A stretch of DNA of 64,000 nt from Butyriboletus loyo (taxonomy: Eukaryota; Basidiomycota; Agaricomycetes; Boletales; Boletaceae), in assembly GCA_038093515.1 (NCBI GenBank), contig JBBPSI010000044.1, positions 91,068 to 155,067 on the forward strand, read 5' to 3'. The notes beneath the pieces are model-generated. The model saw nothing but the letters and a program-made list of their open reading frames with translations, did no database searches and was not told where the DNA came from. The position numbers were made by a program, and so were the translations under genes. Shown piece after piece: positions 59,515-64,000 of the stretch. Position 1 is the first letter of the stretch; every line of letters starts with the position of its first letter.

Positions 59515-60869
59515 ATGTCCGCCCAGTCGAAGCCTGCAGCCCCTTCTCAGCAGCTGACGCCGTTCGGAGCAGCCTTGACTGGCGCTCTTGGCGCTTGCTT
59601 CAGCAACGCGTGAGTATTGGACCTACCTCGGACGCTCTCACAGGATACTGATCCATCTGGTGCGACAGGGTGGTATATCCACTGGATGTGTACGTGGATG
59701 TATTGTAGAGTCGACACCACACAGAGCTGATCTCGTCTCCGCAGCGCAAAGACACGAATACAAGCCACGTCATCGACTGCCAAGGGGAAACGTAAAGATG
59801 AACTGACGATGTTGTCCGTCTTGATGGACATCTTCAAGGACGAAGGTATCTTGGGGTGGTACCGTGGATTCGCAGCGACGATGCTCAACACCTTCTCCAT
59901 GCGTGCGTCTCCTCCTATCCATCTGAGCCCAGTTTGATCCGTAGCCTACCCGCCCGTAGAATACGCGTACTTTTTCTTCTACTCCTTCCTCCGCACTTCC
60001 TACATCAAACGTCTCGCCGCGAGAGCCCCTGCTGGTTCTAAAACACCCGTGTTATCCACCGCTGCAGAGTTGTCCCTCGGCGCCGCAGCCGGTGCCCTAT
60101 CTCAAATCTTCACCATCCCCGTCTCCGTGATCGCAACCCGACAACAAGTGGGTCGTTCATCACGCGCTCAAAAAGTTAGCGAAATCTCCGACCCTCGTGG
60201 CGACGATCATGGTGATTCGCTCGTTGGTGTTGCGCGAGAGATCATCCGCGAGGAAGGCGTGACGGGCTTGTGGTTGGGTATAAAACCAAGCATGGTGCTT
60301 ACTGTGAATCCTGCGATCACCTATGGCGTGTACGAGCGGCTGAAGAGCATCCTGCTCCTCGCAAGGGCTACAGCCAGGGCAACCGACAAGCTCACCCCGG
60401 GAATGTCATTCTTGCTTGGCGCGTTCAGCAAGACGCTCGCTACCATTGTGAGTCGTTTCTCTCCAGTCCTGCGACCTCGGATTGAAACCAGGACAGGTTA
60501 CGTATCCCTATATCATGGCCAAAGTACGTATTCAAGCGCGTACGTCGGAGCATGATGCGGATGAGGAAAAGGGGCTCCCTCACTCCTCGCGGCCGCCTAC
60601 CAAAGTGAAACAGACAGGGGCGGTCGGGCTGTTAATTCGCGTGCTCAAGACGGAAGGCTTTGTTGGCTGGTATCAGGTAACACATTCTCGACCCTGCGGG
60701 ATCAACCTTTTATATTCTTAAACCGTGTCGTTCATGCTTCTGTCCACAGGGGATGTCGGCACAAATCGTCAAAGCGGTGCTTTCACAAGCGCTGTTGTTC
60801 GTATCCAAGGAACAATTTGAACGATGGGTTTTGACCCTGATGATCCTGTTTTCCAAGTTGAGGGTGTAA
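59515..60869 (+). CDS. ANT1: Mitochondrial-carrier family, peroxisomal adenine nucleotide type
   Basis: 353-residue carrier with three repeats, each opening with the family signature: YPLDVAKTR, IPVSVIATR and YPYIMAKVR. Exons: 59515..59609, 59669..59689, 59745..59902, 59960..60447, 60497..60676, 60750..60869. The second exon is only 21 nt and lies within the first signature. Each repeat also shows the second-helix motif (GILGWYRGF; GVTGLWLGI; GFVGWYQ). The first and third signatures and overall order fit the peroxisomal ATP/AMP exchanger group (yeast Ant1, PMP34), which supplies ATP for fatty-acid activation. Other SLC25 subgroups are not excluded. It starts 164 bp after the RING gene stop on the same strand. 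Confidence 0.82.
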
Positions 60870-62677
60870 CGAGGTACATAGACATGGGGGCGATACGGCA
60901 TGCATGGTTGCCAACGCCCGATGGGAGGCACAACAGATTACTATGCTTTGTCACGACCCACAGGTCATCTTGCAGGACAGAACGAGAGATAGGAAAGTTG
61001 TATTGCCACAGGAACAATCCATTCAGCGAGAAGTTTTTAGCACTCGCACTCCTTTCAAAGTCGCTCCGAATCTGTTCTTTTTGGGAGGGAGGTGAAATCC
61101 GCCGAATTCCGATTCGAGACTCATCTCGGAGTGCGACTCTTGTTTCCGGAGCCATGTGTTTTCGTTCCTGATCATATCTCGATCAAACGTCAAAAAAAAA
61201 ACGCGAGTCATGTCATGCCAAGTGAGTCAAAGTTCAAAACACAACCCTCCGCAGGGTGCGGAGGCGGAGTGAGCAGAACGTCAAACTTCAATTACCCTCC
61301 CCCGAGTGTCAAAAAAATCAAATCAAAAAAACACCCGGGTCGGGGCTCGGGAGAGCAACTGTTGTACTTTCCGAACGCAGTGTGACAACGATGACGAGAG
61401 TGAGGGTGTGTTTATGTATGTACAGGACTAATGATAGGCTGTACACGATGATGATGGATCTGGTTCATGATTGATGATCATGCAGCCCATCAGTGAAACG
61501 GCTACATAGCAGTTTGTAGCACTCGGCTACGCTCGGGAACCAGCGACCGTGTTTACTGATCGGATTGGATGCACGTCACTGATCATGATCTTGATATTGC
61601 ATGGGGTGTGTGTCACGCACGGTGTGGGCCGCCGACCTGCATAGACGTCCGACATCCGGAAAAAAAAAAAAAAAAGACACAAGCGTCCGTTCTTCCCAAA
61701 CCCAGCCGCAGCTTACATTTACAACCGCATGTGGGATCGAGACCGGGACTGGTTCACGGGGGCGACTTTCGCTCGCTCGCTCAAAAAGGAAAAGAAGAAA
61801 AGCCACCAAACGTTCCGAACGTGTCGTCGTTATGATAATCGTTTTACGAACCCACGCTCATTTCCGGTTTGATCTTGCTCTGACGCCTGAGGGCTTGAGG
61901 GCTGAGGGCCTGAGCCGTCGTCGAGGTACTCGATTTGGTTCGCTCGGGGCAAGAGGAGGGCCGTTGTGTAATCGTACAGCACACGCCACTGCCACCCCTG
62001 ATCAAAAATCAGAATCACGATGGTTGGATTACATTTACGTTTCCGTATGGAGGGATGCTAACCAAGGTTGTCACAAGCGACGAGAGGTTCGCTGGTACCG
62101 ATTCCGGTTGTGTGCTACATACAGGGGGGTATGGGATACGAAAGAAAGATCGGTGGTATACCAAGTCAAAGCGTGACGGTGATCGTCCCAAACGATAACA
62201 CAAACGAAGGTCGAAAGGAGCGGTGTGGAGCGGTGTAAGTATGTAGCATGATCGATGGGTGATGGTGCGAATGCGCTTCAAAGGAACGTGTGAGCGGAGG
62301 GTATGGTGGTGCGTGTGGCAAACATGTAGGCATGTCAAATGATACAAATGCGAGAATTAAATATTATGAGACAATGGAAAAATTTAGAAATCTGGAGACA
62401 GCGGCGCAGCATACAACGTCCACATCTCTTTATATCAAAAAGGGAAAAAACGAAACCGATGAGACACGAGGAATGAAGTCGAAGCATGTGGGCGAAAAGA
62501 TGGGCTCCGGGGATGTGAGGAGGCCCTGGGAACGTGCAAGATACAATGAAATGCATGAAAACAACAGCCGTGCCTTTGTATAAATATACGGAATCCTGTC
62601 ATTGTCGGCGTTGTCGTCATATGTGGTGCGTGAATGAGATGGAAGATCGGTGCCTCTGTGCGGCAGGCGTGTCCATG
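60870..62677. other. 1.8-kb gap without recognisable gene
   Basis: Between convergent genes. A runs lie near 61192-61201 and 61659-61673. Open frames are short and motif-free. No RNA gene recognised. Confidence 0.5.
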
Positions 62678-63379
62678 TTATGCCCCGCACGGGACTGCGA
62701 CCATCTCTAGTCCTAGACCCCATAACGCGGATCTTGTGTTGGGCTCCGTCTCGTCGCCCATCATCACGTCGTCATCTTCGTGCGCGGAGACGATCCGCTC
62801 TAACTCCCTTGTCGCGGATAGGATTCCGATCGCAAGACGCGGACCCATGCGGAGAATCTTTTCCCCCTCGGGTGAGCTACGCATCCTTGCCTTGAGTGCC
62901 ATACGGTACATGTTTGGCTCCGGTTTCGAGCGTGGAAAGATCGCTCGGGGTGGTAGTAATTTCCGAGTCGGAGCGAGTGGTGATGTGGTGCGAACGTGGG
63001 GTACTGCTGGCTGAGACTGCGGTTTCGGTGTCACACGTGTGCCACGTTTGGGGATGGATATTCCGGAGGGTAGTGGGGTTGGAGCAATGGTGAACTCGGC
63101 TCGCTTGCGACCGAGTTTCGTGGCTCCGCGTTGTTGGAAGCGAGCGTAGCTTAGAGGAGCGATGCGAGGAGAGGGTGATGGTTCAGATGTCATGTGGAGG
63201 AACGAACCACCATCCGACTGGCTCTGGTCGCTATAGTCGGACAAGGAAAGGAACGAGTCGGTACGGTGTAGCATCGTGCGGGATGTCTTTCGGGGCAGTG
63301 GCTCAAAGAAGGATGTGGTGCGCTTGCGTGGGTTTTGAGAACGAGAAAGGAGAGGAGAGACGACGAGGCAAGAAGACAT
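62678..63379 (-). CDS. Hypothetical protein
   Basis: Single-exon frame of 233 residues; the start was placed at 63379 (MSSCLVVSPLLSRSQNPRKR), which gives a compact Ser/Arg/Pro-rich protein, although the frame is open further upstream. Recognisable pieces are basic-Ser segments (TTSFFEPLPRKTSR; TDSFLSLSD), several RxxS/P sites and a hydrophobic-Gly C-terminus (SALWGLGLEMVAVPC). No domain is recognised; it is probably disordered and nuclear or phospho-regulated, which is only inference. Confidence 0.65.
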   Translation of the reverse strand: MSSCLVVSPLLSRSQNPRKRTTSFFEPLPRKTSRTMLHRTDSFLSLSDYSDQSQSDGGSFLHMTSEPSPSPRIAPLSYARFQQRGATKLGRKRAEFTIAPTPLPSGISIPKRGTRVTPKPQSQPAVPHVRTTSPLAPTRKLLPPRAIFPRSKPEPNMYRMALKARMRSSPEGEKILRMGPRLAIGILSATRELERIVSAHEDDDVMMGDETEPNTRSALWGLGLEMVAVPCGA

Positions 63380-64000
63380 AAGTAGCGTGGAAGGGCGTGG
63401 AAAGAGTGTGAGACCCGGAGGCGACAAAGGGAACTTGATATGTGGTCGAAACAAAAGCGGTGCCGACGAGAGACAAAGATGGATCAGATTTGATCGGGGA
63501 AATGATGACTTAGTGATCAATCTAGATGAGGAAATATATTCCCACACAGTCCAGCCTCGAACACTGCGGCAGATGTCAAAAGTGCCTCGCCAAATGATCC
63601 GATATGAACCCATCTCTGTTCATTTGAAGGGGCTCAAGCGAGTCCGTTTCGTGACGAGAACTGCGGCGTTTTTATCTGGCAGAACATGGAAGGAGGGCGA
63701 AAGACACCAGAAGCCGGCAAACAAGTTACCCCACCTCCCAAATTATGGAAAAGATGACGGCATTGCTGTAGAACCAAAGCAGCCACCTGTCCCCAAGTCA
63801 TGGTGGTCAATGGCATCACGCAAACCTTCATTGTGTTCTCAAAGTCGAGTGGAGACATTGAAAGCGCCACCCGTGACATGCAACCAGGGGAGAGCATTCG
63901 CGGTCGAGGTCGCCACCGAAGGAACAAGCAAACAAAGGTTAGCTCTTTTGTGTGTCGTTCCTATAAGGAGGTTTGTCACGTGACCAAATAGAACTTCGCT
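63380..64000. other. Right-edge gap
   Basis: 621 bp upstream of the hypothetical gene up to the window end. It likely contains its promoter. A plus-strand open frame at 63387-63983 shows no motif. Nothing else recognised. Confidence 0.4.

Noticed and set aside
1..64000. A biosynthetic, mating-type or defence gene cluster
   Set aside because: Genes are ordinary housekeeping and hypothetical genes of mixed function; no PKS, NRPS, terpene synthase, homeodomain pair, pheromone receptor or NLR signature was found.

Overview
The window is a gene-dense stretch of a basidiomycete genome, most likely an Agaricomycete. Nearly every gene is cut by short introns of about 45-70 bp with GT...AG ends, coding DNA is moderately GC-rich, and the best-recognised proteins are typical fungal housekeeping proteins. 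Exon maps were built by hand from reading frame, splice signals and known protein families. Where an exon list is given, the phases were checked to close without internal stops.

Layout. 1-4.1 kb: 3' part of 6-phosphofructokinase, then a KilA-N/APSES-type nuclear-envelope protein (Bqt4-like). 4.4-5.9 kb: a paraoxonase-like beta-propeller on the minus strand. 6.2-8.3 kb: a broken carboxylesterase copy. 9.5-10.1 kb: a small Cys-rich protein. 11-13.7 kb: FG nucleoporin Nup49/Nup58. 14-16.6 kb: an 18-exon Atg22-like vacuolar transporter whose 3' half lies in an AT-rich island. 17.3-19.2 kb: an AT-hook/Myb-like protein. 19.6-22.3 kb: Mex67/NXF mRNA exporter. 23-26.2 kb: a large ankyrin protein. 26.2-30.1 kb: no recognisable gene. 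30.2-31.8 kb: RBR E3 ligase. 32.8-33.4 kb: glutaminase (GtaA-like) relic. 33.6-37.9 kb: Vps39/Vam6. 40.1-41.1 kb: hypothetical protein. 43-45.8 kb: intact carboxylesterase, parent or sister of the broken copy. 46 kb: pogo-type transposase scrap. 47.9-50.1 kb: DENND6-like protein. 50.6-52.2 kb: CFIm68/CPSF6-like RRM protein. 53-58.3 kb (minus strand): SPT2, Maf pyrophosphatase, Erv41. 58.5-60.9 kb: SIM-rich RING protein and a peroxisomal-type adenine nucleotide carrier. 62.7-63.4 kb: hypothetical protein.

Two functional themes recur. One is nuclear: Nup49, Mex67, Bqt4-like, CFIm68-like, SPT2, AT-hook/Myb and the RING/SIM protein. The other is endomembrane/vacuole traffic: Vps39, DENND6, Erv41 and Atg22. 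Nothing shows co-regulation, so this may be chance in a dense fungal genome. No CRISPR, operon-like defence cluster or biosynthetic cluster was seen. The strongest leads are the composition break inside the Atg22 gene, the 37-kb-apart carboxylesterase duplication in which one copy lost its catalytic exons, very small exons in several genes, and the SIM-rich RING protein.
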